A stretch of DNA of 64,000 nucleotides from Deltaproteobacteria bacterium (GCA_029262415.1 JAJCZL010000007.1:1-64000), one strand, 5' to 3'; counted from the first letter of the stretch, positions 28,266-36,550 are shown. The notes: generated by a model from the sequence alone, not told the origin. Numbers and translations: made by a program.

Positions 28266-29032
28266 AACGTGTCCTCATTACTGGTGCGGCGAGCGGCATC
28301 GGGCGTTGTTTCGCTGAAACCCTGGCCCGACGCAAAGCGGCTTTGGGCCTCATCGATGTTGCTGCGGTCGGGTTGGGCGAGGTCGAGCAAGCGATCACCG
28401 TAGCGGATGCCGGAGTGGAAACCCGTGTAGCGGATGTCAGCGACCCGGTCGCTCTGTCTGAGGCTGTAGAAAGCATTGCGCAGCAGCTCGGCGGTCTCGA
28501 TTGGGTGGTGCATTGTGCGGCGATCCTCGGCCCCGGAAGTTTTTCCGAACAAGCGGCCGAGGATTTCGAACGTGTACTGCGTATCAATCTATTGGGCACC
28601 GCCAATCTGGCACGCGCCTGTTTCGAGTCTTTGCGTGACTCGGGGGGTGCTCTTGCCTGCATAGCCTCGACCGCCGCTTTGCACGGGTGGCCGGAGATGA
28701 GCGCATACTCGACGGCGAAGTTCGGTGTGTCCGGTTTTTGCGACGCCATTCGTCCTGAGTTCGCCCGCGACCGAATCTGCGTAACCGCCGTGTATCCCTT
28801 ACTGATCGATACGCCGCTGCTCGGCGGAGCCGATCGGGCGCCGATCCTCAAGCAGGGCAAGGCGATCTCGCCGCAAAGAGTGGTTGACAAAACACTCGCC
28901 GCTCTAAACAAGCGTAAAACACGTGTGTACGTTCCCGGCTACGTACGCCTCATTGCCGCAGTTCACGGCCTCGCTCCGAGTCTGCTCGACGCCTACGGCA
29001 AACGTTTCGCCCTCCGGCGCGCAGACGACTGA
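28262..29032 (+). CDS. Short-chain dehydrogenase/reductase
   Basis: 256 aa from a GTG start that overlaps the stop of the E2 gene (GTGA), so translation is coupled. Classical SDR motifs: TGAASGIG (residues 7-14) for NAD(P), and the catalytic set Ser136, Tyr149 and Lys153 (YSTAK). The C-terminal extension (VYVPGYVRLIAAVHGLAP) resembles membrane-associated classical SDRs. As the last gene of the acetoin-type operon it probably reduces or oxidises a hydroxy/keto group in the same pathway. Confidence 0.88.
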   Translation: MKRVLITGAASGIGRCFAETLARRKAALGLIDVAAVGLGEVEQAITVADAGVETRVADVSDPVALSEAVESIAQQLGGLDWVVHCAAILGPGSFSEQAAEDFERVLRINLLGTANLARACFESLRDSGGALACIASTAALHGWPEMSAYSTAKFGVSGFCDAIRPEFARDRICVTAVYPLLIDTPLLGGADRAPILKQGKAISPQRVVDKTLAALNKRKTRVYVPGYVRLIAAVHGLAPSLLDAYGKRFALRRADD

Positions 29033-29064
29033 GCCAGTTTGAGAAGCCGGCGACGCTCGGAGCC

Positions 29065-29628
29065 TCAGTCCCCGGTTTTGCTTGGCGGCGGCGGTCGCCG
29101 ATCGCAGGGCAGGTCGTCGTCGAACGAGAGAACACAGTCCCGCTCGAGTATCTTACGCAACTGCGCACGCCCGCGATGCAGGATCACGCGGGAGTTGGCC
29201 GTCGAGATGGCCAAAACGGCGGCGATTTCAGGATGGGTAAGCCCGGCCATGTCGTGCAAAGCAAGAACGTCGTATTGGGGGTGGGGAATCTGCGCAAGAT
29301 GTTCGCCGATACACTGGGCCATCTCGGCTGTCAGAACGGCACGCTCGGTGTCTTCACCTGCGGGCAAGCGCTCGAGCAACTCAGGATCGGGAGTTATCGT
29401 GGGAGCGTGCGCAGCACTGCGGAAATGATCGCGGACCAGGTTCATGGCAATCGCGCAAAGCCAACTCCGCTCGCTCGACTTGCCCCTATAGGTACTGGTC
29501 GAGCGCTGCGCGCGCAGAAAGGCCTCCTGCGTTAGATCGTCGGCCAGGGTCTCGTTGCCGACGAGACGCATGACGAACTTTCTCACCATCTCACGGTGCT
29601 CGGTCATGCCTGGATGAAATGCTAGCAC
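29065..29628 (-). CDS. ECF-type RNA polymerase sigma factor
   Basis: 187 aa from a GTG at 29628; an ATG at 29607 is equally possible. Sigma region 2 is seen in LADDLTQEAFLRAQRS and ERSWLCAIAMNLVRDHFR, and region 4 in GLTHPEIAAVLAISTANSRVILHRGRAQL. A 30-residue Asp/Pro-rich tail follows. No anti-sigma gene is adjacent. The gene faces an AhpD/carboxymuconolactone-decarboxylase-like gene across a 195-bp gap with an 11-bp inverted repeat, a pairing known for some ECF groups that respond to oxidants. Target promoters are inferred, not shown. Confidence 0.9.
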   Translation of the reverse strand: MLAFHPGMTEHREMVRKFVMRLVGNETLADDLTQEAFLRAQRSTSTYRGKSSERSWLCAIAMNLVRDHFRSAAHAPTITPDPELLERLPAGEDTERAVLTAEMAQCIGEHLAQIPHPQYDVLALHDMAGLTHPEIAAVLAISTANSRVILHRGRAQLRKILERDCVLSFDDDLPCDRRPPPPSKTGD

Positions 29629-29714
29629 AATGCCGACCTAGGGCGAGCAAGGCAGTTCCGGACTGTGGCTGCCTCTCTCGCTCGGACTCCTGTCATTAGA
29701 CGTGCGCAGGCTGG

Positions 29715-29767
29715 AAACCGTTACAGCGTTTTGAAGGCCGGTCTGCCGCGCGGAGATGTAACGGTTT
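29715..29767. promoter_or_regulatory. 11-bp inverted repeat between ECF sigma and AhpD-like genes
   Basis: AAACCGTTACA at 29715-29725 and its exact reverse complement TGTAACGGTTT at 29757-29767 are separated by 31 bp. The pair is centred in the divergent intergenic region. It could be an operator, or two copies of one promoter element in opposite directions. GGAAAC at 29713 resembles an ECF -35 element, but no well-spaced -10 was found. Confidence 0.5.
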
Positions 29768-29823
29768 ACCCGCCGGTTTCGTCCAATGAACCGTAAGAAG
29801 AGACGACAATACCGGAGGTTATC

Positions 29824-30336
29824 ATGAGTGTGTCGATGAAAGAGAAGGAACTGGCCGCCGTCGGCATTTCGGTCGCAGCGGGCTGCAAGCCTTGCACTGC
29901 CTACCACGTCAGCGGGGCGCGTAAGGCGGGAGCAACCGACGCAGAGATCACAAAGTCGGTGAACGACGCACATAGACTCCGAACCTCAGCGACGGAACTC
30001 ATGCGGGAGCACGGCTTGGGGCAGTCGCGCAGTGGCGAGCAGGTCGGGGGTGTCCAGAACACGGATCGCGTCCAGGAGCTGCTCGCCGTGGGCGTGGCCT
30101 TTGCCGTGAACTGCACGAGTAGCTTAAAGCAGCACTTGAAGGCTGCCGAAACCGTCGGGATCACTGCCGAAGACACCGCCGAGATCGTAACGCTGGCCCG
30201 CTTCATCAAAGGCATGGCGGCCTCTCACGTCGAGAAACTGGTCGAAGTCTTCGATGTTAAAACGCCGGAGGGCGATTCGGATCCGTCGGCGGCTCACGCA
30301 GAACCCGAGAAGCCGGTATCGCGTTGCGGCTGCTGA
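29824..30336 (+). CDS. AhpD-like / carboxymuconolactone-decarboxylase-family protein
   Basis: 170 aa with a GGAGG ribosome binding site just before the ATG. The first CMD half carries the redox pair CKPCTAYH (residues about 21-28), as in AhpD peroxidatic sites. The second half is a diverged copy (CTSSLKQH) that keeps one Cys and the His. The C-terminus ends in RCGC, an extra Cys pair. Such proteins reduce peroxides or recycle thiols. It is divergent from the ECF sigma gene and followed by a tiny membrane-protein gene. A role in oxidative defence under that sigma factor is inferred. Confidence 0.85.
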   Translation: MSVSMKEKELAAVGISVAAGCKPCTAYHVSGARKAGATDAEITKSVNDAHRLRTSATELMREHGLGQSRSGEQVGGVQNTDRVQELLAVGVAFAVNCTSSLKQHLKAAETVGITAEDTAEIVTLARFIKGMAASHVEKLVEVFDVKTPEGDSDPSAAHAEPEKPVSRCGC

Positions 30337-30350
30337 GGAGGAATCGAACC

Positions 30351-30440
30351 GTGATTTGTAAAGACGAAAGAATACGTTGCGCGTGGTGGATCTGTCCGCT
30401 GATCTTTGTCGGTCTCGCGGTGCTATGCCTTCTGTCGTGA
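30351..30440 (+). CDS. 29-residue Cys-rich single-pass membrane microprotein (putative)
   Basis: A strong AGGAGG (30336-30341) overlaps the stop of the AhpD-like gene and lies 9 bp before a GTG. The product has a charged N-terminus (MICKDERIRC) and a C-terminal hydrophobic helix (PLIFVGLAVLCLLS) with four cysteines in total. Position, ribosome binding site and membrane-helix composition support a real small gene, too short for most gene finders. It might anchor or partner the AhpD-like protein; this is a guess from linkage. Confidence 0.5.
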   Translation: MICKDERIRCAWWICPLIFVGLAVLCLLS

Positions 30441-30446
30441 GGATCG

Positions 30447-31457
30447 TCAATGCGCGTTGCCGTGCCGGTATTCTAGGGGTGCCAGACCGGTCCAGCGGCG
30501 AAAGGCGCGATCGAAGGCGCTCAGTTCCGAGTACCCAAGTAAGAAGGAGACTTGGGTGACGTCGACCGCCGAGCGCGACAGGTATTCTCGGGCAAGGTCG
30601 CTGCGGACGTCATCGAGGAGCGTTTTAAAACTGGTGTCTGCATCGGCGAGCCGCCGTTGTAGTGTACGCGCGCTCATGCCGACGCGGCGAGCTATGCCCG
30701 CAATGTTCGGATGGCCGTCGCAGACTGCCTGCGCGACGAATTCGCGGACCGAGGTCACCAGCGCGTCCTCGTCCTCTTGCGCTCGCAAGACTTCCTCAAC
30801 GTACTTCTCGACAATCGGTAACAGCGTTCGATCGGCGGACGCGATCGGATACGCGAGCCAACGCTGATCGAACAGCAGTTCGTTACGCGGGTGTCCGAAG
30901 CGCACCGGTAACCCGAACACGCTTACCTCTTCGGACGCTCGCGCGGGTGGAGAATGCGCGAAGAGAATCTGGCGGGGAATCATCTCTTGTCGAGTAAGTG
31001 TTCGCAGCAGCATCAGCGTGAAGCCCACACACGCTTCTACGAGCTGTCGGCACGGCCCAAGCAGAGAATCGTTCATTTCCAAGACGAGGTGCACATCCGA
31101 GTGCCCCTGTTCCAGGATAATCGGTGCACCCGGCATGTGAAGACTCGAGTAGCGCGCGAGATTGCGCAGTGCGGTTTCGACCGTCGGGGCGTTGAGCAGC
31201 AGGTAGGAGAGCGTGCCTACCACGTCGAGTGTAGAAGCGAGGCTCATCTGCAGGCCGAACAGTTCGTTTTGCGTTTCTGCAGCGGCTGCCTCGAACAGAG
31301 CCGCGATACGGGGCATGTCGATCAATCGATCCGGGTCGGCGAGTTCCGCTGTGGTTAAATCCGCCGCCGCAAGGACTCGCAGCGGCTGCCCGCCGGCAGC
31401 TTCGACTGCCTCGAGAAGGCCGGTGGTGGCAGCGGCGCGGATTCTTGGATTTCTCAC
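30447..31457 (-). CDS. AraC-family transcriptional regulator with arabinose-binding-like N-domain
   Basis: About 336 aa from a GTG at 31457. The frame is open further upstream but would run into the divergent operon, and a promoter-like sequence lies at 31522-31549. The N-terminal part (SLASTLDVVGTLSYLLLNAPTVETAL) matches the arabinose-binding domain of the OruR/ArgR-like group. The C-terminal AraC helix-turn-helix pair is clear (RVGMSARTLQRRLADADTSF; VSFLLGYSELSAFDRAFRRW). It is divergent from the acyl-CoA-dehydrogenase operon, which it probably controls. Confidence 0.85.
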   Translation of the reverse strand: MRNPRIRAAATTGLLEAVEAAGGQPLRVLAAADLTTAELADPDRLIDMPRIAALFEAAAAETQNELFGLQMSLASTLDVVGTLSYLLLNAPTVETALRNLARYSSLHMPGAPIILEQGHSDVHLVLEMNDSLLGPCRQLVEACVGFTLMLLRTLTRQEMIPRQILFAHSPPARASEEVSVFGLPVRFGHPRNELLFDQRWLAYPIASADRTLLPIVEKYVEEVLRAQEDEDALVTSVREFVAQAVCDGHPNIAGIARRVGMSARTLQRRLADADTSFKTLLDDVRSDLAREYLSRSAVDVTQVSFLLGYSELSAFDRAFRRWTGLAPLEYRHGNAH

Positions 31458-31521
31458 CAGCGGGTGTATCAGAGGTCGGGCGGCGCCGACGCGGGCAGCC
31501 GTAACCGAATCTTGGCGTAGA

Positions 31522-31549
31522 ATGTTAAGTCTCTGGCGTGATATGTCAA
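31522..31549 (-). promoter_or_regulatory. Sigma-70-like promoter for the AraC-type regulator
   Basis: On the minus strand TTGACA (31549-31544) and TAACAT (31527-31522) are separated by 16 bp. Transcription would start near 31515, some 60 bp before the chosen GTG start. It lies in the gap facing the acyl-CoA dehydrogenase operon. Confidence 0.5.
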
Positions 31550-31640
31550 GCCGTCTGCTCGGTGCTGGTGTTATTGTGTTTATCCTTGAGTGGGCGCGCA
31601 GTTGCAGACTGTAGATGCGCGAAATGATAGGAGGCCGACT

Positions 31641-32912
31641 ATGTTCATCGTCGATAAGGTATCCGCTCCGCATCTCGGCTTGACCGGCCTGGAGGCCGAT
31701 CTTTCCGAGCAAGAAAGAGCGATGCAAGACGCCGTTCACCGCTTTGCAAGAGAAGTGATGAGACCGATCGGTGAGCAACTCGACAAGCTGAGCCCGGAAG
31801 ACGTGATCGCCGCGGGGTCGCCGATGTGGTCCTATCTCGAGCAGTTACGAGATTCCGGCATCGTCGATCTCGACACGCTCGCTACCATGGAGCCGACGCA
31901 GAAGGCGAGAATGCTGCCGCTGCTCTTCGAGGAACTCGGATGGGGCGACTCGGGCCTTGCGATCCTCAGCCTGGTTACTTCGTTTTCTGCCTACGCGGCC
32001 AATCTCACTGGCGACCCCGAGTTGATCGAGCGTTTTGGCAACACTCTCGGTTCTTGGGTAGGCACGCAGCCCGACCGCGGCAGCGATGTCGTCGACTGGG
32101 ACACAACCGAGGTATACCCCGGCGCCAAGCAAGGCCGGGGTAACTTGATGGCACGCGTAGACGGCGACTTCGTCGTTCTCAACGGCCAGACATCGGCGTG
32201 GGTTTCCGGGGCTCCGATTGCCGAGTCCGGGCTGGTCTGCTGCCAGTGCGATTACGGTGACGGTGTGTACAACGATAGGGGCGGGCTTAACATGACGGTC
32301 ATGCTCGTGCCGTTCGACGAAGCCGGCGTAACCAAGGGCAAACCGTTAGACAAAATGGGACAGAGGCCGCTTCCCCAGGGCGAGGTGTTCTTCGATGACG
32401 TCCGGGTTCCGAAAAAGTATGTTATTGCCGACAGGGAGTCTGCGGATTCGAGCTTCTTCGGCACGTTGACGTTTGCAAACATGGAGATGGGCTTCACTTT
32501 TTGCGGAGTCGCGCGGGCCGCGTTCGAACACGCGCTCGACTACGTTCACGAGCGCCGCCAAGGCGGCGTTGAGCTGATGCAGCATCAGAGTATGAAGGTC
32601 AGGATCTTCGACATGTGGCGCAAAGTGGAGAGCGCCCGCGCGATGGCGCATCGCGCGGCGCAGTACAACTACAGTTCGCACGGCCCCCACCTGCTGGCAT
32701 CGGTCACCAGCAAGACCCTGGTAACCCAGACCGCCTTCGAGGTGGCCAGCGAGGCGGTGCAGATCTTCGGCGGCAACGGGTTGAGTAAAGAGTATCCGGT
32801 CGAAAAGCTGATGCGGGATGCCCGTGCGGCCATGATCGAAGACGGTGAGAACACCATGCTCAGCCTCAAGGGCGCCACCTGGCTGAGCAGGGCCCATCAA
32901 CAGAGCCGGTGA
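31641..32912 (+). CDS. Acyl-CoA dehydrogenase family protein (second paralog)
   Basis: 423 aa from the ATG at 31641, with AGGAGG 6 bp upstream. ACAD marks: FAD-side GTQPDRGSD in place of the usual ITEPxxGSD, LNGQTSAWVSGAP, QIFGGNGLSKEYPVEKLMRDARA. The normal catalytic-Glu motif IYEGT is replaced by IEDGEN, as in the paralog at 21720, which shares many segments. First gene of an operon with a nitroreductase, a 2[4Fe-4S] ferredoxin and an SCP2-type thiolase. The ferredoxin may be its electron acceptor in place of ETF; this is inference. Confidence 0.88.
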   Translation: MFIVDKVSAPHLGLTGLEADLSEQERAMQDAVHRFAREVMRPIGEQLDKLSPEDVIAAGSPMWSYLEQLRDSGIVDLDTLATMEPTQKARMLPLLFEELGWGDSGLAILSLVTSFSAYAANLTGDPELIERFGNTLGSWVGTQPDRGSDVVDWDTTEVYPGAKQGRGNLMARVDGDFVVLNGQTSAWVSGAPIAESGLVCCQCDYGDGVYNDRGGLNMTVMLVPFDEAGVTKGKPLDKMGQRPLPQGEVFFDDVRVPKKYVIADRESADSSFFGTLTFANMEMGFTFCGVARAAFEHALDYVHERRQGGVELMQHQSMKVRIFDMWRKVESARAMAHRAAQYNYSSHGPHLLASVTSKTLVTQTAFEVASEAVQIFGGNGLSKEYPVEKLMRDARAAMIEDGENTMLSLKGATWLSRAHQQSR

Positions 32913-32922
32913 GGGGTAAGCC

Positions 32923-33732
32923 ATGTCGAAAACGATCTCTGAAGCGCGTATTATCGAAGACCCCGAAGAACTCGACGAGGAAGAGCTCGAGGGTGAGGCA
33001 GACCCGGAGTCCGCGCCGGTCGAGACCCCCGAGGGTGCCGATTGGAACACCGTCGAGCGGGCCTTTCTCACCCGCCGCAGCATTCGCAAGTTCAAGCGTA
33101 AGCAGGTTCCGGCTCACTTAATTCACCGGATGCTCGAGGTCGCGCGTTTCGCGCCGTCGCAGGGCAACTGTCAGCCCTACAAATTCGCGGTCATTCGTGA
33201 CCCGAAGTTGCTGGTTGAAATGGAGGAGTACTGCGTCGATCAGTGCAAGCAGCTTACCGCTGCGGTCAACTATACGACGTATAAGAAGGGCAGCTTCGGG
33301 TACTACAAGGCTCGGGTGATGGCGCGATTGTTCAACGCTATCGATCCCAACATGTTGCACCCGGTGCCGGTGACGGCGATGACGTCGATCGCCCACGGAA
33401 AGTTCATGGTCTTTCACCGCGCGCCGACGGTGATTCTGATTCTCATGGACAAGCACGGTATCGGGGTGCCGGAGGTGGATATCGGGATCGTCGGTACCAA
33501 CATCGTGATGGCAGCGGAAAGTCATCGATTGGGAACCTGCTGGATCGGCTTCTCGAAGCTGCTCAACAAGAGCAAGGAGTGGCGAGAACGCCTGGGTATA
33601 ACCGACAGGTTCGAGGTCTCCGAAGCGATCGCCGTCGGCTACCCGGTCGGCAAGCCATGGCAGAATCTGATCGAGCGTCCCACGCACGAGATCGCCTGGT
33701 TCGAAGACGGCGAAAAGCAAATACTGGGCTGA
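32923..33732 (+). CDS. Nitroreductase-family FMN oxidoreductase with acidic N-terminal extension
   Basis: 269 aa. After an acidic, probably disordered 40-residue N-terminus comes RRSIRKFKRKQVP (FMN-binding start of the fold), ARFAPSQGNCQPYKF and the late motif RLGTCWIGF. It starts 10 bp after the dehydrogenase gene and is followed by a ferredoxin gene 18 bp later, so the flavoprotein could take electrons from or give them to that ferredoxin. Its fold partner at 19002 also lies in an acyl-CoA gene cluster. Substrate unknown. Confidence 0.85.
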   Translation: MSKTISEARIIEDPEELDEEELEGEADPESAPVETPEGADWNTVERAFLTRRSIRKFKRKQVPAHLIHRMLEVARFAPSQGNCQPYKFAVIRDPKLLVEMEEYCVDQCKQLTAAVNYTTYKKGSFGYYKARVMARLFNAIDPNMLHPVPVTAMTSIAHGKFMVFHRAPTVILILMDKHGIGVPEVDIGIVGTNIVMAAESHRLGTCWIGFSKLLNKSKEWRERLGITDRFEVSEAIAVGYPVGKPWQNLIERPTHEIAWFEDGEKQILG

Positions 33733-33750
33733 GCCAAAAGGGGTGATGCA

Positions 33751-34095
33751 ATGTCGATGTTGAAGAGACTGTTGTTCGGAGACTTTCCCGCTTGGGATGA
33801 TCCACAGGCGTGTCAATTCCGTCGGGTACAGATCGACCTGGATGCCTGCGACGGCTGCAAGTTGTGCGTTACGATTTGTCCGGCGGGGGTTCTCGAACTG
33901 TACGGCCAAAAGGGCCACAAAAAAGTGCGGGTCTTGGATGGGGTTCGCGGCTGCGTCAGTTGCAACAACTGCCACGCGATCTGCGAGAACCAAGCCATCA
34001 AGGCGGTCGAGCACTTTGCCATGAGCGGCTACTACCGCAGCGAAGGGCTCGGCGAGTTTCAGCCGCCGCGAACCTCGCTGCCCGGCCCGGTCTAG
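33751..34095 (+). CDS. 2[4Fe-4S] ferredoxin-like protein
   Basis: 114 aa. Two cysteine clusters are seen: CDGCKLCVTICP and CVSCNNCHAICEN, separated by about 26 residues that include a short beta hairpin. Each supplies three closely spaced Cys plus a more remote one, the pattern for two 4Fe-4S clusters, although the Pro after the second set is replaced by Glu-Asn. N- and C-terminal extensions make it longer than simple ferredoxins. Third gene of the dehydrogenase operon; likely an electron carrier between the flavoproteins. Confidence 0.88.
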   Translation: MSMLKRLLFGDFPAWDDPQACQFRRVQIDLDACDGCKLCVTICPAGVLELYGQKGHKKVRVLDGVRGCVSCNNCHAICENQAIKAVEHFAMSGYYRSEGLGEFQPPRTSLPGPV

Positions 34096-34102
34096 AGGAT
34101 CG

Positions 34103-35299
34103 ATGGGTATGAACGCACAAGTTGTCATCGGCGGGGTTGGCATGATCCCCTTCAAGAAGCCGGGCAGAAGCGAGCCCTACGACGTAATGGGCGGCAAAGC
34201 CGCTGCTTGCGCTCTGGAAGACGCCGGAATCGGTTACGACCAAGTGCAACAAGCTTTTGCCGGTTACGTTTACGGAGACTCCTGCAGCGGCCAGGCGGCG
34301 CTGTATCACGTCGGTATTAACGGGGTGCCGGTTGCCAACGTGAACAACAATTGTGCAAGCGGTTCTACGGCTTTCGCGTTGGCGGCTCAGGCTGTCGGCA
34401 GCGGTGCCGTCGATTGCGCGCTGGCAGTGGGGTTCGAGCAGATGGAGCCCGGCGCAATTGAGGCCGTATTCCCGGCCAAGACGAGTCCTATAGCCAGGCA
34501 CAGCGCTGCCGTCGGCGAACTGATGGGTCTGTCCGAGGACGAGCTTGCGCTGCCCCCGGCCGTGATGATGTTCGGTTGTCAGATCGAGCTGCTCAAAGAG
34601 CGCTACGGTGTCAGCGACCGCGCGCTGGCTCGGGTTGCGATCAAGGCCCGCAAACATGCCGCGCACAATCCTAATGCGATCTTTCGCGAGCCGCTCAGCG
34701 AAGAACAGATCTTGGACACGGCCCCGATCTATCGGGGCCTGCGCAAACTCTACGCTTGTGCGCCGAGCTGTGGAGCGGCTTCGGTGATTGTCTGCAGTGA
34801 ATCGTTCGCCGCCAAGCACGGCCTCAACCAGGACGTCCGTCTCGTCGGCAGCGGCTGGTGCAGCGATTTCGCCGAGGATTTCCAAGGCGATCCGCTCGAC
34901 ATCATGTTCCGGGCGCTCTCGCGCAAAGCGGCCGATCGCGCTTATGAAGACGCCGGCGTCGGTCCCGAAGACATCGACGTCATCGAGTTGCACGATTGCT
35001 TCACGAGTAACGAGATCATCACCTATGCGGCACTCGGCTTGTGCGAGGATAGCGACATGGAGCGATTCGTACTCGACGGCGAGAACACTTACGGCGGACG
35101 TTACGTCGTTAATCCATCGGGTGGACTGCTTGCCAAGGGGCATCCACTCGGCGCAACCGGATTGGCGCAGATCACCGAACTGGTTTGGCAGCTGCGCGGC
35201 GAAGCGGGCCCGAGGCAAGTGGAAGGCGCGCGCACGGCGCTGCAACACAACGGCGGTCTGGGAAGCGCCGGCTTCGTCAACGTTCTTCAGCGCCACTAG
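34103..35299 (+). CDS. SCP2/lipid-transfer-type thiolase
   Basis: 398 aa. Thiolase-fold marks: nucleophilic Cys in NNNCASGSTA, ELHDCFTSNE, and GGLLAKGHPLGATG with the catalytic His, followed by QHNGGLG. This arrangement is that of SCP-x/lipid-transfer-protein thiolases, which cleave branched or sterol side-chain 3-ketoacyl-CoAs or act as aldolase partners. It closes the four-gene operon that begins with the acyl-CoA dehydrogenase and starts 7 bp after the ferredoxin gene. It suggests breakdown of branched or cyclic acyl-CoA substrates. Confidence 0.88.
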   Translation: MGMNAQVVIGGVGMIPFKKPGRSEPYDVMGGKAAACALEDAGIGYDQVQQAFAGYVYGDSCSGQAALYHVGINGVPVANVNNNCASGSTAFALAAQAVGSGAVDCALAVGFEQMEPGAIEAVFPAKTSPIARHSAAVGELMGLSEDELALPPAVMMFGCQIELLKERYGVSDRALARVAIKARKHAAHNPNAIFREPLSEEQILDTAPIYRGLRKLYACAPSCGAASVIVCSESFAAKHGLNQDVRLVGSGWCSDFAEDFQGDPLDIMFRALSRKAADRAYEDAGVGPEDIDVIELHDCFTSNEIITYAALGLCEDSDMERFVLDGENTYGGRYVVNPSGGLLAKGHPLGATGLAQITELVWQLRGEAGPRQVEGARTALQHNGGLGSAGFVNVLQRH

Positions 35300-35339
35300 G
35301 CCCGGCGGCCGTCGTCTGATTGTGTGCTCGGAGCAGGCC

Positions 35340-36515
35340 TCAGAGACTATACACCAAGCCGAACATGACTACGCCGCCGCTCTGACGGTATTGGCCGGGT
35401 AGGATCAGCGCTGTGTCTGCGCCGACCCGGCGTTCGTCGGCAAACATGTAGCCGCCTGCGAAGTCGAACGTCCAGCTGCCGATCGAGTAGCCACCGCCGA
35501 GAGATATCTTGATGTCGTCGCTATCCCATACCAGCGGGTTCACGCCTTGGGATCCGACGATGTGCGAGGACCAGCCGACGCCCGCGCGCAGATCCAGCGC
35601 CTCGGTGAAGGCCCAGTCGGCGCCGAATGCCACCTTCCATTCGTCGCGCGAATGGGGAACGAAACCGTTGTCGGCCTCGGTGGTGATATCGTAGGTGATG
35701 GTCGAGTCGCCGAAGGTACTCGCGTCCGTGAAGCGCACAGACGAGGACAGGGCGAGCGTTTTACCGACGTAGCGGGTTACGCCGAACATCACCTGAGTGG
35801 GCATTTTTAGATCGACCTTGACGTTTTGGCGGCCGGCTTCCGGCACCGGCATACTGCCGTCCATCCAGATGATGCCGGGCGTCCTGACACCGAGCCCCAA
35901 CATCCACGTCTCGCTTGGACGAAACGAAGCGCCAAACATTCCCTGCACGCCCGGTCCGTTAAGTTTGTAGCGGAAATCGAGGCCCCCAAGCGTGAATTGC
36001 ATGCGCAGTTGCCCAAACAAGACAGCAGCTTCGGCGCCCACCCAAAGCCGATCCGACACGCGATAAGCAACCGCAAGAGGAACGTTGCCGATGCTGGTCT
36101 CGCTGAAGAAGCGTCCGACACCCAGCGCCGGAGCGGAGTCAAAATTAAACGTAGAGCCTTGGGCCCCGAACACGCCGGTACCGAAGCGCCAACGCTCGTT
36201 GTGGACCACCGACAGGCCGAAGCTCGGAAGCATCGCAAGCGGCTGGTCGGACTCGTTGTAGCCGCTCGGGGCGGACGCCTCGACGTCGTTGGTGCCGAAA
36301 GCGATTCCGACGCCGACGTTGATTGTCGTCTTTTCGAAGGCAACCAGTCCGGCCGGGTTCTCGAACATCGCGGCCGCCGGGTCATGGGGGTCGCCGATCC
36401 GAGTTCCCATGGTGGCGTTGTCGGCCGGCCCTACGCTGGGCGCTAGTAGGCTCGACGCCGACGCCGGTGCGGCAACCAGGGTGAGCGCAATTGCATAGGC
36501 GGCGGCTCGAGTCAT
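35340..36515 (-). CDS. FadL/TodX-type outer-membrane transport protein
   Basis: 391 aa with a signal peptide (ending ASAS). The FadL family hallmark NPAGLVAFEKTTINVGVG is at about residues 53-70, followed by alternating amphipathic strands to a terminal strand ending MFGLVYSL. The family forms 14-stranded barrels with an N-terminal hatch and carries long-chain fatty acids or other hydrophobic compounds across the outer membrane. It converges on the thiolase operon and shares its upstream region with a TetR regulator. It is probably the uptake route for the substrate of the neighbouring acyl-CoA enzymes. Confidence 0.9.
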   Translation of the reverse strand: MTRAAAYAIALTLVAAPASASSLLAPSVGPADNATMGTRIGDPHDPAAAMFENPAGLVAFEKTTINVGVGIAFGTNDVEASAPSGYNESDQPLAMLPSFGLSVVHNERWRFGTGVFGAQGSTFNFDSAPALGVGRFFSETSIGNVPLAVAYRVSDRLWVGAEAAVLFGQLRMQFTLGGLDFRYKLNGPGVQGMFGASFRPSETWMLGLGVRTPGIIWMDGSMPVPEAGRQNVKVDLKMPTQVMFGVTRYVGKTLALSSSVRFTDASTFGDSTITYDITTEADNGFVPHSRDEWKVAFGADWAFTEALDLRAGVGWSSHIVGSQGVNPLVWDSDDIKISLGGGYSIGSWTFDFAGGYMFADERRVGADTALILPGQYRQSGGVVMFGLVYSL

Positions 36516-36550
36516 TGGATCACCATCGGGAGGCTAGGGATATAAACCGA

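Noticed and set aside
29638-29973. 111-residue minus-strand frame between the sigma and AhpD-like genes
   Set aside because: Cys/Arg-rich composition, no start signal, and it overlaps the real AhpD-like gene.
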